In this document: positions 47,178-58,581 of the stretch, in pieces | Layout of the letters: every line of letters begins with the position of its first letter | How positions within the stretch are numbered: the first letter of the stretch is position 1 | Origin: Nematostella vectensis | Lineage: Eukaryota; Cnidaria; Anthozoa; Actiniaria; Edwardsiidae | Assembly (NCBI RefSeq): GCF_932526225.1 | Contig: NC_064048.1 | Location: 790,340 to 854,339 of the forward strand | DNA: 64,000 bases | Direction: 5' to 3' | Notes under the pieces: generated by a model | Databases searched by the model: none | Seen by the model: the letters and a program-made list of their open reading frames with translations, nothing else | What the model was told of the DNA's origin: nothing | Program-made: the position numbers and the translations under genes

Positions 47178-50100
47178 CTATTTAAAGTCAGTGATAAAGT
47201 CGTCATCTCTATAACGTAAGGGAAGGTGACGCTCGCGGGTAGACCTCCTAGGTGGGGATGTGTCATCATCTTGAAGATTGGAGGGACAGTGACTGGAGTC
47301 CATAGCTCTCGTCTCAGAGGCGTCGGCATCACTTTGGGGTGGTACATCCCGGGAAGGTGGATCAGTTATCGCTGTCGGTATATCTGGTGGGGCTGGGGGC
47401 GGAAGCCTCTTGGTGGCCGGAGTGTCATCTTCATCTGCGGAAGAGTCACAGTCATAGGCTGCAGTCGGTGTCTTGTCCGGTACTTCAGATGGAACCTTGT
47501 AGCAATCTGTTTTTTTTACTCTGTATGACGTAGAACGTAACTGCGAGCCAATAAACTTTCTGATATTACAGAAGCCTCCTTCAGTGTCTACGACGAGATA
47601 TCTATCTTGCCCTCGGGTCTTGTTCCTGTCGGGATGCAGGTAAATGAGGTCGCCAACAGTGATTGCTGTGGATGGGCGAAAGTCTGCGGTGGGCGCTTTA
47701 GATTTCTCGCTGTACGCGTGGTTAGAATTCCGCTGGTCGTGCTGTTTCTCTATGAGGGTTTGGTCTTGGAAGGGGAGTTGACTGTTGGAAAACTGGTCAC
47801 GCTGAGTCCACATTTCCCTCGCAGACAGACCACGTAATCGGATGCGGGCGTTGAGATTAGCTGTAGCGACTGCAAGTGCTACTTCAGAGACAGGGCCCCC
47901 TAGTGGGTCAAGCTGTAGGATCTCACGTTCTAACTCTTGTACTGCCTTTTCAGCTACCGGGTTCTTATTGACGTTCTTTGCGCGTCCAATTTCGAGGACT
48001 AATCGATGGTGTTGCAGGAGCTTGTCTTCCTTTAGCGCTTGAAATCCTGGGGCTGGGTCAGTGCGAATGATGGCGACGGGACCGTCGAGGGGACGCATCT
48101 GCACGCAAAGACGAATGAGAGCATCGCGAAGGGTAGAGTGTTGCTCATTGGTTAACAGTAAGCTGGTGGTGTACGAAGTCACGCACTCTCGTACAATCAG
48201 GATAAACTGGCGTGACCGACGTATGACGTCTGCTGCGAAAGAAACTCCAATAGCGTCGGGCGGGTCGCAAGACGACTGTTCTATACGTGCTTTGCTGCTT
48301 GTACGGAGAGAAGCGCAATGGTGGCAAGCTTGAGACACGCGAACGATGGCCTTCTCAAGATCAAGGGCGAACAGATAGCGCTTGGTGGCCATCTTGAGTT
48401 GGTGAGTTGACGGGTGACATAGCTGAATATGTAGAGCTGTGAGTACGCCGTCAAGAACGCGACGTGGAACAATGATGCACTCACGGCTGGGCGATAAGGG
48501 TGTTTCACGTTTTACGACGAGTAAGCCATCCTTGGCGATGGTGGCGACACCAAGATATCGTTTGACGTCTTTGATGTTTGTTACCTTTTTCGAAGGTCGG
48601 GTGCCCTGTTTGAGGTGGGAGTGAGTTCGACGTAAGTCAGGACACTCGGACTGAATCGCGAGCCAAGCTGATCGGCTAGTGAAAGGGAGCCGCTCGTTGC
48701 CATCAATGACGTCCTGAATTGATGAGCGCCTGACATAAGAGTCCCCGAGCTGTTTGACAAAGGAACAGATCTGACAGGCTTCATCTTCGCACGGTGGAGC
48801 GTTTCGACTTGCGAAATCTGAGGGGAGAATGGAGGACCCTGATACGTGTCTGACTGTGGCTTGGTACTGACTGACTGCAGAGAGGAAGGTCGAAATTCGT
48901 GGGCTTGCGGAAAACTCGCCGCGGCATAATTTCTCGTACGCCTGTACGCAGGGTTTGCTGTCAGTCAAGATGGACGCTCGGTGATGAGATTGTATTAAGT
49001 AGGGGCTGAAATGTCTGGTAGCAGAGGCTATAGACAGTGCCTCAACTTCGCAGGGCAACCAAGACGACTGTGAACCTTTTAGCTTGGCGCTGTAGAACCC
49101 AGCGAGGTGTAGGTTGCCGTTACGTGTGATGTAAAGTGTGGCGCCGATTCCTGGGTCACGCAGGGCGCCATCCGTGACAATCCATAGGAAATCCTCAGGT
49201 CTTGGCAGGGTGATGACGCGGGTGGAAGAGAGGGCCTTCTGGGCATTATAGAAAGCCGTATGTAGATTGTCAGTCCACTCAATAGTATCTCGTGACTCCC
49301 GGCCAGCGACAATTTCGTCGAGGGGTGATAGAAATGTGGAGCACTGTGGTACAACTCGTGAAAGTACCTTGTATGCGCCAATAAAAGAACGCATGCGACC
49401 AACGGTAGTTGGGGTTGGACATTGGGCTAGCGTAGCAACTCGGTGGGGGCTAGCCTTCAAGGTGCCTGCACTCCAGATCCATCCAAGAATAGTAGTGGTC
49501 TTGGGGTTGATGATTGTTTTGGAGGCAGACAAGCGAAGATTGCATTCGTGAAGAGCCTGGAGGGTTCTTTTCCAGTTGCTGAAGAGTTCATGTGGGGTGT
49601 TTCCTCCACAGTAGAGATCATCGGCAAGCTTGACAACAACACCTTCAGCAAGAAGATCTCCAAGGACGCGGCACATTAGTTCTTCTAACGCAGTTTCAGA
49701 ACCAGGCATACCCATTGCACAACGGGTGTAAACTCTGACGCCGCGAAAGGGAGTTGCGACTCCGCAGTATTTCAGAGAGTCTCTTGACAGAGGGATCTGA
49801 TAAAATGCACTGGTTAGGTCAGTCGCAATGAGGTGATTCCATTGGGCGATTTGGCGTAATGTTGAATCGACGTTTGGCATTAACGACGGTTGAGGTTTGC
49901 TGTATCTTCCAACATCAGCAAAGGCTGTTACAAGGCGTGAACCTCCATTCGGCTTGCGGACTAGAAATGATGGATTTAGATATTCCACGGAGATGCCTAC
50001 GTCTTCTGGGCGTTTAAAGACCCCCTGATTCTCCAGTTCATCAAATTTATCTTGTAACTCGAGAAGTTTTTCACGTGCATATTGGGGAAGGCGCCCTTTC

Positions 50101-52073
50101 CGTTGGGGGGGTTCAACAGGCCCCATGTTGACTCTGGCTTCGAAGGGGCCTACGTGGCCGTTGTAGCCTTCGATATTAGCGTCAAACACCTGGTCGTATT
50201 CATGGTGGAGGGCTTTGAACTTGGCTTTGATATCTGATGGTAGCAAACTGTCAGGATCTAGAGAAACGTTTGCTGAATGAAGGGTGTCTGTAGAAGGGAA
50301 CGCACGGGCTGGGCTGGTCGTTGTGACGTTCGATGGTTCGAAAAGTTGGCGGACTTGACAGAAGTGCTCGTTACGTTTGAGTGAGCGTGGCTCCGATGTA
50401 AGGTTGGGAATACGTATTCTTCCGGCTATGCTGGTAACGATGCCAGGGGGAGGCCAGACAGCAGATGGTTTTACTCTACGAGCGCTCGGCGCGTCGGTAC
50501 GAGGTTCAAGTGCATACTCGGCATCAGTGGGTGTGTCGTCCGGTAGTGTGATTTCAAGAAACTCGCCTGGCCAGACTGTTGCGTTGCGTGGTGGTGCACG
50601 GAGGACGGTTACAAGGCGTGCCGTGGTCGAGGTGAGGGTGGAGTGGTGGGCTCCATAAGTGTAGATGGTGTTGTCTCCAAGGATAATCTGCCCTTTTGCA
50701 GGTCGGACCGCAATGTCATTTTTCTCCATAAAGGGCGTGCCGGCTAACACTTCTACGTCTAGGTTTTCCACAACGAGACCTTCAAATGAGAAAGACTTAT
50801 CTGCCCGGGTGAAAGAAAGGCGCGTTTCACCAACAACACGTAACTGGGATGAGCCGTCGGCCTGGCTTACGGACTGAGAGCTGGTTGTAATATTGCAACC
50901 GAGGCGTGTCGCGGTGGAGAGTCTTATCATGTTGCCTGTGGCACCGCTGTCGACGGTCATTCGTACGGTATGGTGATTGTAGAAGACGTCTAGATATGGT
51001 GACTGGCGGGTCTGTATTCTGAGGACGACCGCGTCATGGGCAGTGTGTGCAGGGGGGTCGATGGACTCAGTCGAGGGCATTTGGGCGTGTGTCTCTAACT
51101 CAGAGTCATTGTCGTCGAAGATGTCAGCGATTTGTCTAGCTTTAATCATATAGCGCCGATCGCTATCTGGGAGAAATTTGCATTCGCTTAGGAAGTGATG
51201 AGTATCCGACCGATTAGCCTGACTGCAGAGTGGGCATATCTTCGAGGAGCGGGGCTTTCTTGATGTGGTCTTGCTATTTGGTGCCGGTTTCCACTGATTG
51301 TTGTGGCTTGTGGCAGGTTTCCACTGATAAGTGTTGTTGACGGCTGAGCGAAGGATCTTTGCATCATCGGACGTGCGAATTTCCTCTAGCAGGGAGCTCA
51401 ATGCCTGAGAGATTTCTGGTTTGATCGATGCGAGAGTCCTAGAACGTAGCTCTGTCCCGTACCGTTGCTTAACAAGGCGAGGTAGTGATGGGTGAATAAG
51501 CCTCAGCCAAGTCAACACTATGAGGTTTTCTAGTGTTGGGGAAAGTTCCTCTTCTTCTGTTACTTGTTCGCCATGGTGAGTTAGGTTATTGGGTTTGAGG
51601 AGGGAATCCTCGGCGAAAGCCATAAGTCTTTGAAACAGGTCTTCCGGGCGCTCGTCGGGCTCTAGATGGATGTCGACGAAATCTATGAAGTGTGCACCAG
51701 TTACTTGAAATCCAAAATGTTGTCGGATCGCCTGCCAGATAAACTCTAGAGATGTAGAGTTCTTAACTAAAGTGTTTCTCGAAATAATAGGACAGTAGTT
51801 TGCGATTTGTCCTAGCATAAGTTCTAAAAAGTTCACCTTCTGTTGGGCAGTGAGGCGTTTTGATTGCTGAACGGTTTCATCATCATCGGTATAGCCACGG
51901 AGAGGTTCGGTCTTTGTTTTCTTTTTCCATGTAGCTCCATCGGCAAGATAAGTTGAGAAATTTGTATCGAGAGACAGCGTATACATCAGGTTTTGCTTCC
52001 AGTTTTCAAAACTGGTGATAGTTTCGGTTTTAGATAGGCTCCATTGTTTTGGTGCTCTGTGAGTAGCAGCCAT
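47178..52073 (-). CDS. Gag-Pol polyprotein, 1631 aa
   Basis: One open frame from ATG 52073 to a stop at 47178. Domains in order: a gag-like region (about 15-245); a zinc-finger-like CPLC...THHFLSEC (280-298); an aspartic protease with VDSGATG (374-380); reverse transcriptase (about 660-900) with LADDL at 816-820 in place of the usual Y/F-x-DD; RNase H (about 960-1095) with TDGA (D968), E1009 or E1011 and LTDSK (D1038); and integrase with an HHCC motif (H1220, H1224, C1250, C1253). The integrase catalytic acids are D1282, D1339 and E1375, with exactly 35 residues between the last two. The tail is Pro-rich and acidic. The order PR-RT-RH-IN fits Ty3/Gypsy or BEL; the RT text around MGMPGSETALEELM looks more like Ty3. 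Gag and Pol share one frame with no frameshift or stop between them. Confidence 0.88.
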   Translation of the reverse strand: MAATHRAPKQWSLSKTETITSFENWKQNLMYTLSLDTNFSTYLADGATWKKKTKTEPLRGYTDDDETVQQSKRLTAQQKVNFLELMLGQIANYCPIISRNTLVKNSTSLEFIWQAIRQHFGFQVTGAHFIDFVDIHLEPDERPEDLFQRLMAFAEDSLLKPNNLTHHGEQVTEEEELSPTLENLIVLTWLRLIHPSLPRLVKQRYGTELRSRTLASIKPEISQALSSLLEEIRTSDDAKILRSAVNNTYQWKPATSHNNQWKPAPNSKTTSRKPRSSKICPLCSQANRSDTHHFLSECKFLPDSDRRYMIKARQIADIFDDNDSELETHAQMPSTESIDPPAHTAHDAVVLRIQTRQSPYLDVFYNHHTVRMTVDSGATGNMIRLSTATRLGCNITTSSQSVSQADGSSQLRVVGETRLSFTRADKSFSFEGLVVENLDVEVLAGTPFMEKNDIAVRPAKGQIILGDNTIYTYGAHHSTLTSTTARLVTVLRAPPRNATVWPGEFLEITLPDDTPTDAEYALEPRTDAPSARRVKPSAVWPPPGIVTSIAGRIRIPNLTSEPRSLKRNEHFCQVRQLFEPSNVTTTSPARAFPSTDTLHSANVSLDPDSLLPSDIKAKFKALHHEYDQVFDANIEGYNGHVGPFEARVNMGPVEPPQRKGRLPQYAREKLLELQDKFDELENQGVFKRPEDVGISVEYLNPSFLVRKPNGGSRLVTAFADVGRYSKPQPSLMPNVDSTLRQIAQWNHLIATDLTSAFYQIPLSRDSLKYCGVATPFRGVRVYTRCAMGMPGSETALEELMCRVLGDLLAEGVVVKLADDLYCGGNTPHELFSNWKRTLQALHECNLRLSASKTIINPKTTTILGWIWSAGTLKASPHRVATLAQCPTPTTVGRMRSFIGAYKVLSRVVPQCSTFLSPLDEIVAGRESRDTIEWTDNLHTAFYNAQKALSSTRVITLPRPEDFLWIVTDGALRDPGIGATLYITRNGNLHLAGFYSAKLKGSQSSWLPCEVEALSIASATRHFSPYLIQSHHRASILTDSKPCVQAYEKLCRGEFSASPRISTFLSAVSQYQATVRHVSGSSILPSDFASRNAPPCEDEACQICSFVKQLGDSYVRRSSIQDVIDGNERLPFTSRSAWLAIQSECPDLRRTHSHLKQGTRPSKKVTNIKDVKRYLGVATIAKDGLLVVKRETPLSPSRECIIVPRRVLDGVLTALHIQLCHPSTHQLKMATKRYLFALDLEKAIVRVSQACHHCASLRTSSKARIEQSSCDPPDAIGVSFAADVIRRSRQFILIVRECVTSYTTSLLLTNEQHSTLRDALIRLCVQMRPLDGPVAIIRTDPAPGFQALKEDKLLQHHRLVLEIGRAKNVNKNPVAEKAVQELEREILQLDPLGGPVSEVALAVATANLNARIRLRGLSAREMWTQRDQFSNSQLPFQDQTLIEKQHDQRNSNHAYSEKSKAPTADFRPSTAITVGDLIYLHPDRNKTRGQDRYLVVDTEGGFCNIRKFIGSQLRSTSYRVKKTDCYKVPSEVPDKTPTAAYDCDSSADEDDTPATKRLPPPAPPDIPTAITDPPSRDVPPQSDADASETRAMDSSHCPSNLQDDDTSPPRRSTRERHLPLRYRDDDFITDFK

Positions 52074-52173
52074 TTCTTCGGTAAATAAGTTGTGCTGTCA
52101 CAGCGGCGTTTGCTGTTCTATTCTGTGATTTTTTTGGCGAAAGAGACGAAGGGACGAAATCCAGCTGCCACCA

Positions 52174-52332
52174 CGCCAGTTGAATAAGACCACAAACTAG
52201 GACACAACTTGGAAACGCTTTAATCAACAGAGAACCAAAGCCAGTATCGTAACACAGCAAAAACAAGATGGCGGAGACGTGGCAGGATTTGGTGAACGTA
52301 ACATAACTAAGTACCGCTGACCGGTACTGGCG
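52174..52332 (-). repeat. 5' LTR of the intact element
   Basis: Same 159-bp sequence as the 3' LTR. It presumably carries the promoter for the gag-pol transcript. The gag-pol ATG lies about 100 bp downstream on the minus strand, after a putative primer-binding site. Confidence 0.85.
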
Positions 52333-53585
52333 CAGAATAGGGGCGGAGGTATCTGTTTTCAGTCTGTTTTTTGTAAATTCAGCTCAAAAAAAGCCAGGAG
52401 TCAAAGGGTTAATTATTTTGGAACTAAAATACTGTAACACATATGCAAATAGTTTGGTTTATACAACTGCATGGAAATTGCCTTATAAGGCAATTTTCAT
52501 GCAGATAAAGAGTAAGTTGTCAAAAGATATATAAAATGCAATTATATTATCAAAAAAGTTAATTAAGTTTTCACACGTGTAACAGAACCTGTAAACAGAA
52601 CCTTTTACTAGTTTATAGTTCAAGAATTATGGGTGCATTCTTGAAACTCAACCTTACATAGAAAACATCTAATATAAGAAAACATCCACATATTTTAGAT
52701 TCACAGAGTTTTCAATTAAAAAAACAAGTTTTTGACAAAAGCAGTTTTTCTGATGTAACATCTGTAACGCTAACAAAACTACAATTTAAAAATCAGAAAA
52801 TATAGCTTGGGCAACTAAGGTCTGTAACAAAGACCTGTTCTTTTGGCTATACTTTTAGGATAGGATCCCCAAGATATGGTGAGTAAAAATTTAAAAAAAA
52901 ATGGGGGTGTACCCAGTCTCGTTTTGGTGCTGTGGGTGGCCAAACACAGCCTACTTTTGTCGAAATACGGCTATTTCATGAAGATTGTATGACCACAAGT
53001 TAATACTGTAGCAAGGTGATTATCGAAATACGGCTATTTCATGAAGATTGTATGACCACAAGTTAATACTGTAGCAAGGTGATTATCGAAATACTTTGAA
53101 ATCATGTTTATGTTATACCAGATGGACCCCCAAAGTGCTAATAAGACTAATAAACAGACAGACAGACTTCGTTTAAGGAGGCTCATTAGTAATTCTTTAT
53201 AGCATTTTTTATTTTACTCAGAGGTCAAATAAAATTGACCTCTAGAAGTCTCAAATCTCGTCCGATTTCATTCATCTTTTTTGGGGATGATATTTAATCA
53301 TCCGTGTTTGATGGGCTACTGGTTTATTTTATTTAACGGTAACCGATTTAAAGTTATTTAATATATGAACCGACCAGTATTTTAAGAACTTTCCAGTATA
53401 TTTCCAAAAATAACTGATGCTTTTTCTCTAAATTTGCGGAGAGACATAACTTATACTTATCAGTTTTCCATATGATGTTGCGCATTAAGTGAGCTAAACA
53501 GGCTACAATCGATTTACAATGGACAATAGCCAGGTAAAAGCCTTGTCACTTCTTATATTGACCTTATTTTACACACTGTCATTTA
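52333..53585. other. Intergenic, with a 63-bp tandem repeat at 52960-53094
   Basis: TCGAAATACGGCTATTTC starts at 52960 and 53023, and a partial third copy starts at 53086. That gives two full 63-bp units plus nine bases, with no visible differences. AATAAACAGACAGACAGAC at 53148-53167 may be the tail of a plus-strand LINE fragment. No gene is seen. Confidence 0.6.
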
Positions 53586-53664
<79 letters not shown>

Positions 53665-53675
53665 TTTATGTACAT
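53586..53675. repeat. (ATT)n microsatellite, about 90 bp
   Basis: Nearly pure ATT/TTA triplets. It lies immediately downstream (minus strand) of the LINE fragment at 53719-54519, where it reads (AAT)n and could be that LINE's 3' tail. Confidence 0.9.
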
Positions 53676-53718
53676 ATTCGATCACAGCTGTTAACAGCTG
53701 GTAGGTTATGTATCGAGG

Positions 53719-54519
53719 TCAAGTCGTATCCCACGACCTCAGACCTTGAGCACCTGTCTTAGTAGCTGCACTGATCTGAGGAGAGCTCCTTTCCGGAGTA
53801 ACTCGATCCTTGTCTTTAAGCCAATCGAACTTAAATGCTTTGTCAAGTTTAACCTTTTCGCCGACATTAGCATCTCCTGGCACAGCAATATCAATTACTA
53901 TGCATTCACCTTCTTTTCTGTTCACTATTACGATGTCAGGTCTTTGTGCTTGGATTTCCCTATCTGTTTGGATGGTAACACCCCACAGTATTTTTAGGTC
54001 AGGTTTTTCGATGACTGGTAATAGCTCGTGTTCATACCATTTTTCTTTAACCTCAAATCCAAGTTCTTTCGCAATTGCCCAGTGCACAATGCTGACCATG
54101 TTGCCGTGTCGGTGTTTATACTGGCTCTGTGCCATCTTGCTACATTCACACAGTAAGTGATTCACCGTTTCATCTTTCAAGCCACACATTCTGCATAAGG
54201 GAGATATCTGTTGTTTTTCTGTTTTCGCCTTTACTGCATTCGTTCTCAGCGCCCGGTCTTGAGCTGCTGTGATCAGTCCTTCTGTCTCTTTCTTCAAGTT
54301 TCCTTTTGTCATCCAGTCCCACGATGACTCATCCCTTATTTCTTCCGTCTGTCTAAGAAACTGACCATGTAATGGCTTAGTCTTCCAATCCTCTTGTCTT
54401 TTTTCTTTGAGCTTTTCTTTTAAGACCCTAGCAGTCTGTTCTTCCTCTACACGAAGTATTCCTTCATTCCTCACCGCTAGAAGTAACGGTTCCTTGCTTT
54501 TGTGAACATAGTCTGCCAA
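53719..54519 (-). pseudogene. 3' part of a LINE with restriction-like endonuclease
   Basis: The 266-codon minus-strand frame includes LHGQFLRQTEEI, the zinc motif CRMCGLKDETVNHLLCEC (C-x2-C-x7-H-x4-C) and WYEHELLPVIEKPDLKILW. It also includes RPDIVIVNRKEG followed by CIVIDIAVPGD. A C-terminal zinc motif followed by an RPD...D nuclease core is the arrangement in LINEs that use a restriction-enzyme-like endonuclease (R2/NeSL-like groups). The RT itself is absent. The frame starts in the ATT array on the right, so the copy is 5'-truncated. The last 40 residues or so look degenerate. It was probably part of a protein of more than 1000 residues in the active element. Confidence 0.7.
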
Positions 54520-54521
54520 TC

Positions 54522-54752
<231 letters not shown>

Positions 54753-54835
54753 ATCTTGTAAATATATCTAGCAACTGTGGAAAAATAATAAACTGGAACT
54801 GACATTGTGACCCAATGCACTGCAGAAGATGGGGG

Positions 54836-55404
<569 letters not shown>

Positions 55405-56653
55405 AGCAATAACAACAACAAATAGGAATGACTAAAGGCTAATGCATAGCTGTCATTTCTCCCGCATTAGGCGGGAGTCGCAAGATTTTGAACCCTTTTC
55501 TCAAGCCTTATTTTCTTGAAAATACCCATACATTTTCTGTATTCCCCCGCATTAGCTATCTTGGTACTTCTAATACATTCACTGTATTTTCTAAAGATTT
55601 TTCCTAAAGCGAGGTTGACAGCTTTTGTTTTCATGCATTTATCTACCGGAGAATTGATAGCGTTGCCCATTAAAATTACCAGAGTCCATTCCGCGTTTTC
55701 CTTACCTGCACATATATAGCAATGTGATAATCCCAATGACAACAACAATCCAATAATCCATGCATATCTCAGAAAACTTCCCCGCAATATCAGCTATTGC
55801 AGTCTCCCCCCCGCTGCAGCAATCTTGCAAGCTATCCATGCTCAATTATTCAGCAAACAGCAAGAGAGGCGAACCGAATGCCAAGCAATATCTGCTATTG
55901 ATGTCTCCCTTGTACTACAGCAATTTTGCAACCATTCATGCTATAAAAGCTTCAGCAAAATGCAGGTTTGGGATATTCTTCACTCAGTCACGCAACTCTT
56001 GGAACATGTGGTCAGCGGTATGCTCTTTGGGACTCCGGTAAGTACTTTATGCAAGTTGTCTTTGCCTATTAGCTTCCACAATGCTTGGTTTTACAAAGGG
56101 ATCACGGCAAGATGTATTCATTTACCGCGCGATTGAGACTGTTACGAAAATAAACCAATTTGTTATGCAACGCGTCATGTGTGATTGTTTTGTAAGGGGA
56201 GATACCAGTTGCGCTGTTGGGGGTGTGTTACGGCATTTTCGGTTAGGTTGCCACGGCCGATGACAGAGAAAAAATACGAATGATAGATTTTCAATAAATG
56301 GATACAAAATACTGAAATAAAAACTCTATAGCGATGCTGGGGCGGACATATCTAGCCTAGCCCTAAAACTTTAACCCGAAGTGATGGGGGCGGGTTATCC
56401 ATAAAAGTAGACGGAGGTGATCGTCCTATGTTTTAGGCTGTGAAATTGCTACTTTAAACTGCTATGGTGGCGTTTCCAGGAAAATTGAAAATATGATTGA
56501 TTAGAAATCGCTTCGACTACACCAAACGTGATAAGGGGTAAGAATTGCTTTAAATTAAAATATAACAAAAATTGTACATTCTATTCGGATACTCCTCCCC
56601 CCAACTCCCTATCGCCACTCCCCCCCCCCCCGCCAGCTTCCCTCTCACTCCTG
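55405..56653. other. Unassigned, with a 103-bp imperfect duplication
   Basis: GCAATATCAGCTATTGCAGT at 55784 and GCAATATCTGCTATTGATGT at 55887 begin two diverged direct copies, period about 103 bp, each with AGCAAT(C/T)TTGCAA and CCATGCT. A plus-strand frame across them (55825-56136) meets a donor-like CCGGTAAGTA at 56036, so an exon is possible but unproven. CTCCCGCATTAGGCGGGAG at 55458 is a short hairpin. C-tracts occur near 56625. Confidence 0.45.
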
Positions 56654-57153
56654 TCACGAATGACCGATATCCATGCCTCTCCAGTCACGTGACTTATTCT
56701 GAAGGTCCCACAACTCAAATCCTATCGCAGTCTGTTTCTCTTCTTCAACTCTGATTGGTTTATCTTCTCGTGTAGGCGCGATGCCATCGTACAGCCCGAT
56801 AATGACGTCGTGATGACGAGATCGCCTGGTTACCAATAGTGGTGAACCTTTGCTTGAATCAACCGCATAGTACTTGGGCTTGTATCGCAGGCACAGAAAT
56901 ATAGTTACAAGGATAGTAAGAAAAGTTGCAGTTATAACAAATATGATGACGAAGATGACATTAAAGATGAAATACTTGTGGCTTTGGTCAAACGGATTAC
57001 CGGTGTTCATGTTTCTCCTAGTTGTACAAGGAGGTTCTTCAGGCTCCTTCTTATTGGTGAAACATACGCGTCGTAGCGACAACTTGGGGGTTTTCTCCCT
57101 GGCTGTCAGTCCCTTTATCAGTGGGGTAAGTTGAGGTAAACGCCCTGCTGTGC
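56654..57153 (-). CDS. Terminal exon of a single-pass membrane protein, unknown
   Basis: The open frame without an initiating ATG is preceded on the minus strand by TTTTTATCTTCAG at 57166-57154, a good acceptor. The exon begins at 57153 in phase 1 and runs 166 codons to a stop at 56654. The first 60 residues or so are hydrophilic and basic, with two Cys (RRVCFTNKKEPEEPPCTTRR). A strongly hydrophobic segment of about 28 residues (FNVIFVIIFVITATFLTILV onward) looks like a transmembrane helix and is followed by basic LRYKPKYY. The remaining cytoplasmic-like tail of about 75 residues is charged, with SRHHDVIIGLYDG and a Glu-rich patch. Family unknown. Upstream exons were not located. The composition is unlike the nearby transposon frames, so a host gene is plausible. 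Confidence 0.45.
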
Positions 57154-58353
57154 CTGAAGATAAAAATTGATATATATGCAAAACCAGAAAAAAATCAAAC
57201 TGTAAACATCACTTTACATCTAACGTCGCAATACTTCCTTTATGAGTAAAGAGTCTGTTAGCAGCCATCTTGTCATCCTACCAGAATATCAAGGGAGAGA
57301 AAGCATCCATTCCCATTGGCTGATTTAGGAAAGCTATTGCGTCATTCTCGATTGAAATGGGTAAATTTAGATGTATTTACATGGTTATCTAGAAATTTCT
57401 TTAAATAATTTATCTTCCAATCTACATATAAGTGGGCTGGCAAGGACTCTTAAGATATGCCTGGCCGAGCTGTTTGATTGGTTGTGGCCCTGTCACGTGC
57501 TTGTTGCACAAGTCGAGCCGTACACAACAGAGAATTACATCGAGGAAACAAAAGATCGTTGCTCTCTGCATCAAAACTTCTTTTCGGTCTTTTCAAACCT
57601 CCGCAGTTCTGATGCAGATTCAAACAAATGCTATCATTTTGCTGTGTAAGCTCACGTAAGCCTCGCTCGGCACTTTACAAAATATATATGGCTATATAAA
57701 ACTAAATTCTCTTTGGCCTGTGGAACTCAGGACATATATTCAAAGCAAGCGAATATGAAACCTTATTCGCTATGATAAGGTGTTACGACAGGCTGATATT
57801 CCTTAAGGTGAAAATGAAACCTTATTCACTATGATAAGGGGGTACGTCAGGCTGATATTTCTTAAGGTGAATATGAAACCTTATTCCTTAAGGTGGCACA
57901 CTCCTTATGTCGTAATTGTTCTGATTGTTAAAAACACATTTAGACGTCGTACAGGACAGATGGTGGGAGTAGGGTGGGGTGGGGCCAGTCTTAGATACCA
58001 TAAAAGAATAAAAGTGGATACACCCCCCTTTCTTTTTTAAGATTTCGTGGACCTCATAAATGGACTCACCGGGTCTTTTATATAAATTACACATCTTCTT
58101 TTTGAGAGTACAAATACGTTTTAGCTTGAGCAAGATAAGTTCACAATACTCGTTTGCCGGTTGATGTTTCTGGGTTCAAAAAAGACGATTTCTAAGCCGC
58201 CGATAAATTGACAGTGAATGAATGAAAACTCCAATTGTAGTTTTTCTTCTTGAACGATCGATATAAAGCAGAATGAAAACGACTTCACATACAAAAAATA
58301 TTATGTTTTATGTTGCACGAATAATAAGATATTTCTCTTACCCACCCAAATTG
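57154..58353. other. Unassigned; 59-bp tandem repeat at 57751-57895
   Basis: GAATATGAAACCTTATTCGC starts at 57751, with related copies at 57810 and 57869, giving two and a half units of 59 bp. Each unit includes CTATGATAAGG and CAGGCTGATATT. Two CCAAT-like boxes, ATTGGCTGATT (57318) and GATTGGTTG (57478), could belong to a promoter; this is a guess. A plus-strand frame at 57371-57649 has no recognised motif. Confidence 0.5.
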
Positions 58354-58581
58354 CTAGTAACCAAAAGGAAGCGAAGATACTCTAGTTTTAGAGCGAAGCA
58401 CTACACACACATTTTGCCCTATAAGATTTGTAAAATCTTCATCTAGATTTCCAAAATACGCGATGTTATGGGACCTACTGAGGGACAGGTATATCAAGAA
58501 CAGGTGGCCAAGCGAGAATGCTTTGACAAACATTCCTTGTGAGACTTGTGTCACGAATGCTATAGAAAGCAAATTATCTCC
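58354..58581 (-). CDS. Possible terminal exon, unknown product
   Basis: Minus strand: GTGCTTTTTAG (58592-58582) is an acceptor-like sequence. It is followed in phase 0 by 75 codons beginning GDNLLSIAFVTQ and ending SSLPFGY, then a stop. The middle (SLGHLFLIYLSLSR) is hydrophobic and the rest is mixed (FGNLDEDFTNLIGQ). There is no initiating ATG and no known motif. The absence of stops over 228 bp in AT-rich DNA and the good acceptor are the only support. Confidence 0.25.
   Translation of the reverse strand, partial: GDNLLSIAFVTQVSQGMFVKAFSLGHLFLIYLSLSRSHNIAYFGNLDEDFTNLIGQNVCVVLRSKTRVSSLPFGY

Larger units (their letters stand above)
46868..52332 (-). mobile_element. Intact Ty3-like LTR retrotransposon
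   Basis: Two LTRs of 159 bp (46868-47026 and 52174-52332) are identical by eye. They flank 5.1 kb with a single uninterrupted gag-pol frame (52073-47178). In element orientation a purine-rich AAGAGAGAAAGCAAGGAAG lies just before the 3' LTR, as expected for a polypurine tract. A TGGTGGCAGCTGG segment follows the 5' LTR, as expected for a primer-binding site. CAG directly abuts both outer ends, possibly the visible part of a target duplication. The LTRs begin CGCCAGT and end ACTGGCG instead of TG...CA, which is unusual. Identical LTRs and an open frame indicate a recent insertion. Confidence 0.88.

Noticed and set aside
46868-52332. BEL/Pao classification of the intact LTR element
   Set aside because: The PR-RT-RH-IN order fits BEL too, but the RT motifs read more like Ty3. 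Without a tree I left it as Ty3-like.
55467-55787. 106-codon minus-strand frame resembling a secreted Cys-containing peptide
   Set aside because: It lacks an ATG (it starts at TTG), contains a GTAAGG donor just after the hydrophobic segment, and its C-terminus comes from a hairpin repeat. It is too weak to call.
57215-57290. First exon (MAANRLFTHKGS) for the membrane-protein gene
   Set aside because: The strong donor GTAAAG gives the wrong phase for the exon at 57153, and the alternative GTTAGA donor is poor.
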